This document shows, in pieces, positions 7,581 to 15,690 of a stretch of 50,761 nt of DNA. Position 1 is the first letter of the stretch. Every line of letters begins with the position of its first letter. The DNA comes from Chitinophaga pinensis (lineage in GTDB: Bacteria; Bacteroidota; Bacteroidia; Chitinophagales; CAMDFR01). The notes under the pieces were generated by a model that saw nothing but the letters and a program-made list of their open reading frames with translations, searched no databases and was not told the origin of the DNA. Position numbers and translations under genes: made by a program. Where the stretch lies: assembly GCA_945860705.1 (NCBI GenBank), contig CAMART010000022.1, positions 1 through 50,761 on the forward strand, in the 5' to 3' direction.

Positions 7581-9851
7581 TTATTTAATCTCTTCTACTA
7601 CTATAAACTCTACCCTTCTGTTTAAAGCTCTTCCATCAGGATTGTCTTTTCCATCAGGTAATTTGTTTGGAGCTAAAGGCATTTTCTTACCAAATGCTTT
7701 TACTATAGTATTATTTGAACTGATGTCTTTAGATAAGATATATCTATTTACAGCAAATGCTCTTTTTTGTGCTAGAGAATCGTTATATGCATCTGGTCCA
7801 ATATCATCTGTATGTCCACCAACTTCTATTCTTAAGTTTGGAAATTGTTTCATAAATGCAACTACTTTATTCAAAGTATCTGGTGCATCTGGTTTCAACC
7901 TAAACTCGTTATAATCAAAAAACACTGTACCAATTCTTGTTCCAACATATGTAAATGTTCTTTTAAGAGTAAGAGTAGTGATCATACTTTGCTCTTTATA
8001 GTCTCCGATATTCAAGTTAACTTTTGCTGTTTCAAACTCTCTTTTTCTGCTACTTAAATATACATTTTCATTTTCTCTATCTACATCAAATGTAAATCTG
8101 CCATCTACAACTGTAGCTTCAGCAAGTTTTGTATTATTATCAGCATTAAATAAATCCACTTTTGCATCAGTAGAATTATTTACTACACCATTGATATCTT
8201 CTTTCACAGTACCCATGATAAGTACATTGCCTTTTTTGATTTTAGCCATGTATATATCATCTGTACATGTAGCACATTTTACAGCCTGTCCTCCAGCTCT
8301 ATTACTTGCAAAATATGCAACGCCTTGCTCTATATTTGGTCTGAAATAATAATCATCAGCACTAGAATTTACCTCTACTCCTAGATTATATGCATCGCTC
8401 CATTCTGTACCATCAGAGTTTAAAGTAGATTTGAAAACGTCCATTCCACCCATATTTACCAAGCCATTAGATGAAAAATAAAGAGTGTTAGTAGTATTAT
8501 CAAAATATGGAGTCGCTTCATCACCAGAAGTATTGATAGAACCTCCAGCGCTTTTTGCTCTCCCAAACTCACCACTTTCTCCTTTTACTGCATAGTATAT
8601 ATCATATCCACCTTTTCCAGTGATTCTATTACTTGCAAAATATAATACTTCTTTTCCATCAGTATTCGTAGTGATCATTGGTTGTTTACTATTGCTAAGT
8701 AAATCATTTACATTTTCATTTAATGGTCTACCAACATTCCAACCATTACCGTCATTTTCACTTACATATATTTTGCTTTGTACTATTCCTTTTACATCTT
8801 CAGATGTTCTAGTATAATACATATTTTTACCATCTGGGCTTATATATGCATCTTTCACGCTTGCATCTTGTTTAGATATTGCATTTAAATTAGGAACACC
8901 AAATGACCAATCTCCTACATTATTACTAGATTCGTAGATAGAATAGTATGATTTTTTTGAAGAAGCTTGTCTCAAATCATTCATATTACCTGTATTTCTA
9001 GTTGTGTAATACATTTTATTTCCAAATATAAAAGGAGCAAATTCTTCATATCCTGAATTTACAGCAGCACCAAGTGCTTGAATTTTATACATCGGTTTTC
9101 TGAGTGATAATGTATCTAGCATTTCAATACCTGCTATTTCTCTACGCGCAAATCTTTTTAATGCTATCGCAGATTCTACAGTTGTTTCTTTTTTAACAAA
9201 TGCTTCTAAAGTATCTTTTGCAGCAGAATAGTTGCCCATTTCTTTCAGAGCAATACCTTGTTTGTATTTAGTGATTGGAAATTTCTTTAAACCTTTTTTT
9301 GTTTGGCTCAGCTGATTGTAATAATTTGCTGCTGCTTCGTAGTTTCTAGAATACATATTCGCTTCAGCTAGTCTCCATAGCATTTTCCATTTTTTAGGCT
9401 TATCAGATAATGCAGATTGATAGTAATCTGTTGCATCAAAATAATATGATTTAGCCATAGCTTTATCACCTAGTTTTCTTTTCTTGCCAAATTTTAGCTT
9501 AGATAATTCTACATCAGCTACCTTTTCTACTTTTGCTACTGTGTTAGTTGAAGTAACAGATGACTTAACTACTTTTTCCGTTTTTACTTTTGCTACTTTA
9601 GCTGGTTTTACTTTTGCTTCTTTAACTGTTTTTACTTTAGCTTCTTTAGCTGGCTTACTAGCTTTCGTAGTAGCTTCCTTTACTGGTTTATCTGAAGGTG
9701 CGCTTGTCGTTGTTTTTGGAGCTTTTTCTTTTTTTACTTTAGTGACTACTTCTGTACTATCATATACGCTTGTTTGAGAAAAAACAGGATTTGAATAGGC
9801 AACAATAACAATAAATGCTATTAATGAGTAAATGCTAAGATTTTTTTTCAT
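7581..9851 (-). CDS. PorE-like OmpA-family protein (TPR, WD40-like, OmpA-C)
   Basis: The 756-residue envelope protein has a signal peptide (about 1-25, ending 'VFSQ'), a Lys/Ala/Val-rich low-complexity linker (about 38-110, units such as 'KEAKVK'), a TPR-like stretch (about 120-230, 'SYYFDATDYYQSAL'), a PD40/WD40-like propeller (about 255-540, 'AYISPDGKNMYYTR' and 'LYFSSNGL' blades), a carboxypeptidase-regulatory-like beta domain (about 545-630) and a C-terminal OmpA domain with 'VGGHTDDIGPDAYND' for peptidoglycan binding. The order matches PorE, which tethers the T9SS to peptidoglycan. A second copy of this architecture lies at 25.1-27.5 kb next to a PorP/SprF gene. This copy is monocistronic. 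Confidence 0.85.
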   Translation of the reverse strand: MKKNLSIYSLIAFIVIVAYSNPVFSQTSVYDSTEVVTKVKKEKAPKTTTSAPSDKPVKEATTKASKPAKEAKVKTVKEAKVKPAKVAKVKTEKVVKSSVTSTNTVAKVEKVADVELSKLKFGKKRKLGDKAMAKSYYFDATDYYQSALSDKPKKWKMLWRLAEANMYSRNYEAAANYYNQLSQTKKGLKKFPITKYKQGIALKEMGNYSAAKDTLEAFVKKETTVESAIALKRFARREIAGIEMLDTLSLRKPMYKIQALGAAVNSGYEEFAPFIFGNKMYYTTRNTGNMNDLRQASSKKSYYSIYESSNNVGDWSFGVPNLNAISKQDASVKDAYISPDGKNMYYTRTSEDVKGIVQSKIYVSENDGNGWNVGRPLNENVNDLLSNSKQPMITTNTDGKEVLYFASNRITGKGGYDIYYAVKGESGEFGRAKSAGGSINTSGDEATPYFDNTTNTLYFSSNGLVNMGGMDVFKSTLNSDGTEWSDAYNLGVEVNSSADDYYFRPNIEQGVAYFASNRAGGQAVKCATCTDDIYMAKIKKGNVLIMGTVKEDINGVVNNSTDAKVDLFNADNNTKLAEATVVDGRFTFDVDRENENVYLSSRKREFETAKVNLNIGDYKEQSMITTLTLKRTFTYVGTRIGTVFFDYNEFRLKPDAPDTLNKVVAFMKQFPNLRIEVGGHTDDIGPDAYNDSLAQKRAFAVNRYILSKDISSNNTIVKAFGKKMPLAPNKLPDGKDNPDGRALNRRVEFIVVEEIK

Positions 9852-9889
9852 TGTATGAATTAAACTAGATATATTATAAAATTAGGATG

Positions 9890-9897
9890 CAAAAGTA
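9890..9897 (-). promoter_or_regulatory. -7 element (TACTTTTG) for the PorE-like gene
   Basis: On the minus strand this reads TACTTTTG, a perfect match to the Bacteroidota -7 consensus TAnnTTTG, 39 bp before the ATG at 9851. I see no clear -33 TTG at the usual spacing. Confidence 0.5.
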
Positions 9898-10036
9898 ATA
9901 CAAACAAAGCATAAAAGATTGATTTAATAGCTTAAAAAGAATACAAAATCAGAATTCTTGTTAAAAGCAACTAAAATCTGTACTTTATCAAGTATACGCT
10001 GTTGATTAGTTCGGTATAGAATAAAGCTAGTCCATC

Positions 10037-10044
10037 TACTTTTG
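10037..10044 (+). promoter_or_regulatory. -7 element (TACTTTTG) for the OmpA lipoprotein gene
   Basis: This perfect TAnnTTTG match ends 19 bp before the ATG at 10064, predicting a very short leader. It has the same core as the divergent promoter at 9890-9897, so the two OmpA-family genes could share regulation. There is no strong -33 box. Confidence 0.5.
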
Positions 10045-10063
10045 TAGTTAAAATTATTGCAAA

Positions 10064-11029
10064 ATGAAAATTATTCAAAAATCAATTTTATTGATATCAT
10101 TATCTGTTTTTCTATTTTCATGCGTGAGCACAAAGAAATTTAATGAACAAAAAGCTCTAGCTGATAAATACTTGACAGAAAGCAATGACTGCAATGAAAA
10201 ATTATCTAAAAAGAAGCTCGAACTTGAAGAATTAAATGCCAAACTCGAAACAATGACTAATGAAAATAATTCATTAAGCAATGAAAAAGAACAGCTTCTT
10301 TCTCAAAAGGCAAAACTCACTAAAGATATAGAAGCACTCAGCGAGCAAGTGGAAAAACTAGGTGCGCAAAATAAAATATTACTTGCACAATCTAGCGAAG
10401 ACAGGGAAAGACTCAACGCATCTCTACTTCAAAAAACAGCCGACTTACTTCGTAAAGAAGGTGAAATAAATAAATTATCTAGAGATCTAAAAGAAAGAGA
10501 AACTAGAATTCAAGATTTAGAAGCAATATTAAACAGACAAGACTCCGCAACTAATTATTTAAAAACAAAATTACTTGAAGCACTTACAGGATTCAATAGC
10601 AACGAACTCAGTATTGTACAAAAGGACGGTAAAATTTATGTAAGTATGAGTGATAAACTTCTTTTTAAATCTGGCTCATATGAAATAGATACAAAAGGAA
10701 AAGAAGCTTTGGCTAAAGTTGCCTCAGTACTAAAAAAACAAACATCATTTAATATAGTAGTGGAAGGACATACAGATAATGATGCATTTATAAGTCCTAT
10801 TGGCTCTGTGAAAGACAACTGGGATCTGAGTGTGATGCGTGCTACTACCATAGCAAAAATACTTGTAGGTGAAAATAAACTCGATGCAAAAAAAGTAATA
10901 GCATCTGGACATGGACAATATAATCCGATAGTGAAGAATGATAGTGCTGATAATAAAGCTAAAAACAGGAGAACAGAAATAATCCTGTCTCCTGATTTGA
11001 ACGACCTATATAAGATTCTTGCTAAATAA
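10064..11029 (+). CDS. OmpA/MotB-domain lipoprotein with coiled coil
   Basis: The 321-residue product has a lipoprotein signal ending 'FLFSC' (C20), a long charged coiled coil (about 30-165) and a C-terminal OmpA/MotB peptidoglycan-binding domain (about 190-315) with 'LLFKSGSYEIDTKGKEAL', 'VEGHTDND' and 'KAKNRRTEI'. This is the layout of outer-membrane lipoproteins that clamp the outer membrane to the cell wall. It is transcribed away from the PorE-like gene and ends 2 bp from the stop of gldM (convergent), so both genes must terminate inside each other's 3' end. Confidence 0.88.
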   Translation: MKIIQKSILLISLSVFLFSCVSTKKFNEQKALADKYLTESNDCNEKLSKKKLELEELNAKLETMTNENNSLSNEKEQLLSQKAKLTKDIEALSEQVEKLGAQNKILLAQSSEDRERLNASLLQKTADLLRKEGEINKLSRDLKERETRIQDLEAILNRQDSATNYLKTKLLEALTGFNSNELSIVQKDGKIYVSMSDKLLFKSGSYEIDTKGKEALAKVASVLKKQTSFNIVVEGHTDNDAFISPIGSVKDNWDLSVMRATTIAKILVGENKLDAKKVIASGHGQYNPIVKNDSADNKAKNRRTEIILSPDLNDLYKILAK

Positions 11030-11031
11030 AT

Positions 11032-12642
11032 TTATTTGGCAATATAACTAATACTATTTATTGGTCTTCTTTCATTGCCTGGCATCAATACATTGATACT
11101 TTCTACTATTAATACATCATCTTTTTTAATATTTTTCAATCCTGACAATATTTTATTGCTAATTACTGGACCTGTAATTACATCTTCAATTACAGCATCT
11201 TTTTTTACTAATGTAATTCTATAACTAATTATAGTTGGTTTTACTTGATATTCAAAATCTGGAGGCATTTGTGCTACTAGCCCAGTTAAAGTCTTCATTT
11301 TACTAATTGATACAGTTCCAACTGGCACTCCATTCAAGGTAACAAAAGGCGTTGGTACTTTTTTTACTTTAAAATTTTGAGTTCCCATATCAAAAACTTT
11401 ATCTCCTACTTTAGCCTTTACCTGAATAGTAGCTGTTCCGGTTGAAGTAAATCTTGCATTATACTTTCCATTTGAGGTCTTGTTTAATGAACCCATGCTG
11501 ATACTTGGTATGATTTCGCTTCCAGTAGCGCCTACAGCTATATCTACAGGATTGTCTACTCCTATATAAAACACATTCATCAATGTAGGTGAAACACTCG
11601 AAAGCTTTGGAGCTACCTCATAAGAACCCTCAAAAGGATAGTAATCAAATCCTTCTCCATCTGGTTTTTTCACTTCTACCACACCAGTATATCGCTGATT
11701 TCCTACTGTAGAAGCATCCATATTTATTTTTCCTATTCCTTCATTTACATCTATTTTTCTAGGATTTACAAGTGGTATACTACTTGCATTTTCGATTTTT
11801 GGATATGTACCATCGCTATTCTTTTTTATAGTATTATTGAATGAGCCTAAATAAATGGATGGACTTTGAGTAGAGCTATATGCTGCTACCATAATAGATG
11901 CTTCATATTTATCTCCTTGTAAAAGTCTATTGCTGGGCGATATAACGCAGGCTTTCATGGCATCAACTTTATAATCTGCTTCATCTATTGATTTGTATAA
12001 ATTCTCTAAAATTTTTGCTTCTACATTTTTCAAATCATTTTGGTATTTGCTCAATACAGTGATAGCTGCAACAGCTGGCATATGATTAAATTGATTGTAC
12101 TCCCATGGTTTATTTGGCTCTGTTGATTTTGTATCAAGGTCGAGTATTTTTTCTATTTCTTTTCTTTCGTTTGCATCGCTTACTATACTTCCAAGTAGCT
12201 TTCTACTCTCTTCCAGTTTATTTCGTAGCTCTTTACCATTCTTTCCATTTTGCTCTACAAAATATCGAGTAGCTATATTGATATCATCTGCATTTTTTAT
12301 CATACCTGTTGCTAAATCATAGCCCCCTGCTTCTTGTACGATTTTTTGTTTGAGAGTTTCCAGATAATCATACGTTGACTGACTTATCTGTTTTGCCTGA
12401 AGGGCTTTCGCATGAATGGGGGCTACTTTTTTTGGATCATTCTGTAGTCGTTGGTCAAATTTTGAAATCAACAAACTATTGGTTTTTGCAAGTGTATTAT
12501 TTGATTGTGCGATGCTTTCATTTACAATTTTAAAAGCTTTTAGTACTTCAGCAGATACATTGAGTGCTAGCAATGCTGTGAGCACTAAATACATCATATT
12601 AATCATTTTTTGACGCGGTGTAGTAGAAGATGATGATGACAT
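11032..12642 (-). CDS. gldM: GldM/PorM, T9SS and gliding motor subunit
   Basis: The 536-residue product matches GldM. The N-terminus 'TPRQKMINMMYLVLTALLALNVS' region is the family signature, containing the single transmembrane helix (about 14-32) that packs with GldL to form the proton-driven motor. The rest is the long periplasmic shaft: helical D1 (about 35-215) followed by three beta domains that reach toward the GldK/N ring. Length is normal. The usual neighbours gldK, gldL and gldN are absent: recQ lies upstream beyond a 567 bp structured region and the convergent OmpA gene lies downstream. It is either a split locus or a second gldM. Confidence 0.88.
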   Translation of the reverse strand: MSSSSSTTPRQKMINMMYLVLTALLALNVSAEVLKAFKIVNESIAQSNNTLAKTNSLLISKFDQRLQNDPKKVAPIHAKALQAKQISQSTYDYLETLKQKIVQEAGGYDLATGMIKNADDINIATRYFVEQNGKNGKELRNKLEESRKLLGSIVSDANERKEIEKILDLDTKSTEPNKPWEYNQFNHMPAVAAITVLSKYQNDLKNVEAKILENLYKSIDEADYKVDAMKACVISPSNRLLQGDKYEASIMVAAYSSTQSPSIYLGSFNNTIKKNSDGTYPKIENASSIPLVNPRKIDVNEGIGKINMDASTVGNQRYTGVVEVKKPDGEGFDYYPFEGSYEVAPKLSSVSPTLMNVFYIGVDNPVDIAVGATGSEIIPSISMGSLNKTSNGKYNARFTSTGTATIQVKAKVGDKVFDMGTQNFKVKKVPTPFVTLNGVPVGTVSISKMKTLTGLVAQMPPDFEYQVKPTIISYRITLVKKDAVIEDVITGPVISNKILSGLKNIKKDDVLIVESINVLMPGNERRPINSISYIAK

Positions 12643-12670
12643 TGGGTTTAGTTTTTTTGAGTTAATAAAT

Positions 12671-12795
12671 AAGTTTCGTTGGTTTTATCCCATATTCAGT
12701 ATTAGATAATACTGAATCGTCAAAGTGTTTGTATTTTAATAAATCTTAATTTATTGAAACAAACACTAATACGGGATTAACCCAACTAACTTGTT
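12671..12795 (-). ncRNA. candidate structured 5' leader of gldM (three-way junction)
   Basis: Three helices are seen directly. P1 is 12678-12691 with 12773-12786 (12 of 14 pairs). P2 is 12694-12703 with 12708-12717 (10 perfect pairs, 4-base loop). P3 is 12724-12732 with 12759-12767 (9 perfect pairs), continuing after an internal loop as 12738-12744 with 12749-12755 (7 perfect pairs, 4-base loop). It ends 28 bases before the gldM ATG. I recognise no known riboswitch family. Strand is inferred from gldM. Confidence 0.45.
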
Positions 12796-12798
12796 AGA

Positions 12799-12855
12799 AT
12801 TTTCGTTCCTCAAATCCTATCAAGTAATTTGGGTTTATATGCTATGAACGAAAAT
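12799..12855 (-). repeat. second hairpin in the gldM leader
   Basis: ATTTTCGTTC (12799-12808) and GAACGAAAAT (12846-12855) are perfect 10 bp complements, with an inner 5-7 bp stem (around 12809-12815 with 12827-12833). Confidence 0.5.
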
Positions 12856-12902
12856 CATTTTAAGAATATTGTATAACTCAAAAAAAGAAAAGAAAAAACG
12901 GT

Positions 12903-12941
12903 TTGAAAAAAGAAAAGTCCGTTCAAGAATGAACGGACTTT
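12903..12941 (-). terminator. terminator-like hairpin with T-run upstream of gldM
   Basis: AAAGTCCGTTC (12914-12924) pairs perfectly with GAACGGACTTT (12931-12941) around a 6-base loop. On the minus strand it is followed by TCTTTTTTC, the shape of an intrinsic terminator. It lies about 50 bases after a predicted start site and 260 bases before gldM, so it could end a short RNA or attenuate gldM. Confidence 0.6.
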
Positions 12942-12998
12942 AAAACAACCCCATGAAAAAATAACCGAGGTAAAGTAAAAAAATATTTTTGAGTTATG

Positions 12999-13006
12999 CA
13001 AATTTA
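12999..13006 (-). promoter_or_regulatory. -7 element (TAAATTTG), candidate gldM/sRNA promoter
   Basis: This is a perfect TAnnTTTG match on the minus strand. The predicted start (about 12993) falls at the outer arm of the inverted repeat 12986-12997. No -33 TTG is seen. Confidence 0.4.
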
Positions 13007-13164
13007 TTTTTTACTTTTTTTTCGATAAAATTTTACTAATGTTTAGTGATTATAAATGAATAATTTATGAATATATTAATCATCTAATTAGTTGTACATT
13101 ATTATAGTCTTTGATAATACTAGAAAATAATTTATGTAGACGCACATCAGTAAATAAATGATTC

Positions 13165-13196
13165 TAAAAAATCCAAGGGGAATAAACCCCTTGGAT
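13165..13196 (-). terminator. recQ intrinsic terminator
   Basis: ATCCAAGGGG (13171-13180) and CCCCTTGGAT (13187-13196) form a perfect 10 bp stem with a 6-base loop, followed on the minus strand by a run of T. It sits 13 bp after the recQ stop. Confidence 0.85.
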
Positions 13197-13209
13197 AAAA
13201 TACTTTTTA

Positions 13210-15405
13210 TTAATTCCCCATCTCGCTCACAAACTTGATGCGAACCAGCTGAATATCTTCTACTGATATATCGTCGTCTTTAAATTCTTTGAATGCCTCA
13301 TCGAGTGAATCAGTAGGGCTATTCTTGAAATATTCGTAGATATCTTGTATCAAATATTCATCTAATAATTCATTGAGATAGTAATCTAGATTTACTTTTG
13401 TACCAGAGTGTACTATAGAATCTATTTCTTCTATCACTTCATTGCGAGTGATACCGATATTTCTAGAGATATCTTCTAGTGGTAGACGCTGGTCTATACA
13501 CTGAATGATTTTGATTTTATGATTAGATTTTTTTACTACACTTTTGATAATAATATCTTCTGGACGTAGTATTTCATTAGTCTCTACATATGATTTTATG
13601 AGGTCAGAAAACTTTTTGCCATATCTAGAATACTTGCCTTTGCTCACTCCTGTGACATTGCAAAACTCATCTTCTGAAATAGGGTATCGTATAGCCATCT
13701 CTTCAAGAGAAATATCTTGAAAAATAACATATGGAGGTAGATTACTTGCTTTTGCTACTTGCTTACGAAGGTCCTCAAGCATCTTGTACAACTTAGGATC
13801 AGTGATAGCTCTAGCAGATGGAATCGCTTCTCTTTCTTCTACCAGGTTATCAAAATCCGTATCTACAGCTACTGCTATCTCATAAGGTTTTTGTAAGAAT
13901 TCTTTTCCTTTGTCTGTTATCTTAAGCAATCCGTATTGTTCTATATCTTTTTTGAGCAATCCTTCTATCATAGCATTACGAATAATAGAACTCCAGAAAT
14001 AATCATCTTTATCTTTACCCATTCCAAACACTTCTAATTTGTCATGTCTAAATGCAATAACATCATTTGATTTTTTTCCTTTTAGAATATTTACGATATG
14101 GCTGAGTACATGATTTTCTTTTACTTCTTTTATTATATTCAATACTGAAGTAGTGAAAGCCGTCACATCTGATTTTGCTTTTGGATGCGAACAGTTGTCA
14201 CACATTTTATTACATTCTTCTATCAAGTCTTCACCAAAATAATGTAGTATATATTTTCTTCTACATTGAGAAGTTTCGCAGTAGGCTACTGTTTCATCAA
14301 TAAGTTGGTTTGATCTTTCTTTTTCAGCTACAGTTTTGTCTTTCATGAGTTTTTCAATTTTAGTCACATCTTTATGACTAAAAAATGTATAGCACTTACC
14401 TTCTAATCCATCTCTTCCAGCTCTACCAGTTTCTTGGTAGTAGTTTTCCAAACTTTTTGGCACATCAAAGTGAATAACAAATCGAATATCTGGCTTGTCT
14501 ATACCCATACCAAACGCAATTGTAGCAACAATTACATCCATATCTTGCATGAGGAATCTATCTTGAGTATTGGTACGAGTTTTATTATCCAATCCTGCAT
14601 GATATGGCGCTGCTTTGATTCCGTTTACAACTAGCTGTTGAGCTACATCTTCAGCTGTCTTTCTATTGGTCACATATACGATACCACTTTTACCAGTATT
14701 TTGTTTGATGATTGCTATTATAGATTTCACTGCCGCACTATCACTTTTCTTTTGTCTTATTTCATAGTATAGATTTGATCTATTAAACGAAGAAATAAAA
14801 ATATTTGGCTCTTGTAGGTCTAGAGTTTTAAGAATATCTGATTGTACTTTAGGTGTAGCTGTAGCTGTAAGAGCAATAATAGGAATACTATCATTGATAG
14901 CTTCTATGATATCACGTATTCTTCTATACTCAGGTCTGAAATCGTGCCCCCACTCAGAGATACAGTGTGCTTCATCTACGGCTACAAAAGATATTTTTAG
15001 TTCTTTAAAAAAATCTATATTCTCTTGTTTGGTCAAAGTTTCTGGTGCAACATATAATAATTTTGTATCGCCATTTACTATATCTGCTTTCACCGCTTTG
15101 ATTTGAGTTTTATTCAAAGAAGAATTTAGAAAATGAGCTAAATTATCTTTACTACTATAGTTTCTTATCAAGTCTACTTGATTTTTCATTAGCGCAATAA
15201 GAGGCGAAATAACTATAGCAACCCCTTCACTTAGCAATGCAGGCAATTGGTAACAGAGCGATTTGCCACCACCAGTAGGCATGATTACAAATGTGTCTTT
15301 GCCTTGTAGCAATGAGTTGATAATAGCTTCTTGGTCGCCTTTAAATTTGTCGAATCCAAAGTACTCTTGTAGTGATTCTTTTAGTGTCAATTGTGTTTCT
15401 ATCAT
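13210..15405 (-). CDS. recQ: ATP-dependent DNA helicase RecQ
   Basis: The 731-residue 3'-5' helicase acts in recombination and fork repair. Motifs visible in order: Walker A 'TGGGKS' (44-49), DEAH box 'VDEAHCISEWGHDFRP' (about 140), 'LTATATPKV', and motif VI 'QETGRAGRDG'. The RecQ zinc-binding cysteines follow ('CETSQCRRKY', 'CNKMCDNC'), then the winged-helix RQC region and an HRDC domain (about 510-590). A further roughly 110-residue C-terminal helix-turn-helix-like part ('LEDISRNIGITRNEVIEEI') is common in Bacteroidota RecQ and explains the length above the 600-residue E. coli protein. It is divergent from manC and has its own terminator. Confidence 0.95.
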   Translation of the reverse strand: MIETQLTLKESLQEYFGFDKFKGDQEAIINSLLQGKDTFVIMPTGGGKSLCYQLPALLSEGVAIVISPLIALMKNQVDLIRNYSSKDNLAHFLNSSLNKTQIKAVKADIVNGDTKLLYVAPETLTKQENIDFFKELKISFVAVDEAHCISEWGHDFRPEYRRIRDIIEAINDSIPIIALTATATPKVQSDILKTLDLQEPNIFISSFNRSNLYYEIRQKKSDSAAVKSIIAIIKQNTGKSGIVYVTNRKTAEDVAQQLVVNGIKAAPYHAGLDNKTRTNTQDRFLMQDMDVIVATIAFGMGIDKPDIRFVIHFDVPKSLENYYQETGRAGRDGLEGKCYTFFSHKDVTKIEKLMKDKTVAEKERSNQLIDETVAYCETSQCRRKYILHYFGEDLIEECNKMCDNCSHPKAKSDVTAFTTSVLNIIKEVKENHVLSHIVNILKGKKSNDVIAFRHDKLEVFGMGKDKDDYFWSSIIRNAMIEGLLKKDIEQYGLLKITDKGKEFLQKPYEIAVAVDTDFDNLVEEREAIPSARAITDPKLYKMLEDLRKQVAKASNLPPYVIFQDISLEEMAIRYPISEDEFCNVTGVSKGKYSRYGKKFSDLIKSYVETNEILRPEDIIIKSVVKKSNHKIKIIQCIDQRLPLEDISRNIGITRNEVIEEIDSIVHSGTKVNLDYYLNELLDEYLIQDIYEYFKNSPTDSLDEAFKEFKDDDISVEDIQLVRIKFVSEMGN

Positions 15406-15420
15406 AGTATATAAATTAAC

Positions 15421-15549
15421 TAACTATTATGAAATAGTTAAATTTTAAATAATTATTAAAAAGTAAAAATGCTATTGCTGTAAGATGAACAAAGAACATA
15501 TATAACAATCCTTAAATAAGATTGTTTTTTGGTATTACAGTAAAATAGC
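15421..15549. repeat. inverted repeats between recQ and manC
   Basis: TAACTATT (15421-15428) pairs with AATAGTTA (15433-15440). Further on, GCTATT/AATAGC (15471-15476 with 15544-15549) and CTGTAA/TTACAG (15478-15483 with 15535-15540) enclose AACAATC/GATTGTT (15504-15510 with 15520-15526), which is followed by a T-run on the plus strand. Confidence 0.5.
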
Positions 15550-15657
15550 TTGTAGAATTATATCAATAATCTAATATTTGACTTAAAATTACTTAGGTTT
15601 GCTAAACTTTCCAAAAAAATATTGAAATATTTAAATAGTTTTAAGAAAGTTTAATAT

Positions 15658-15665
15658 TAATTTTG
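15658..15665 (+). promoter_or_regulatory. -7 element (TAATTTTG) for manC
   Basis: Perfect TAnnTTTG match 25 bp before the manC ATG. No clear -33 element is visible. Confidence 0.45.
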
Positions 15666-15690
15666 AAATTGAGATTTTTTTATATATTTT

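Larger units (their letters stand above)
12643..13209. other. 567 bp gene-free, highly structured region upstream of gldM
   Basis: No coding sequence is visible. The region contains a three-way-junction-like fold (12671-12795), a second hairpin (12799-12855), a 12 bp inverted repeat (12873-12884 with 12986-12997) enclosing a terminator-like hairpin (12914-12941), a minus-strand -7 element (12999-13006), about 160 bp of featureless AT-rich sequence, and the recQ terminator (13171-13196). Confidence 0.7.

Noticed and set aside
7581-9851. Naming this gene porE
   Set aside because: Architecture agrees but a second protein with the same layout is present, so orthology cannot be decided from the sequence alone.
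12671-12795. tRNA gene suggested by multi-helix folding
   Set aside because: Stem lengths, absence of a TpsiC-like GTTCRA sequence and absence of a 7 bp acceptor pair argue against a tRNA.
12952-12963. ATG AAA AAA TAA as a leader peptide
   Set aside because: Only three codons, on the strand opposite gldM, and no gene follows on that strand; coincidence is likely.
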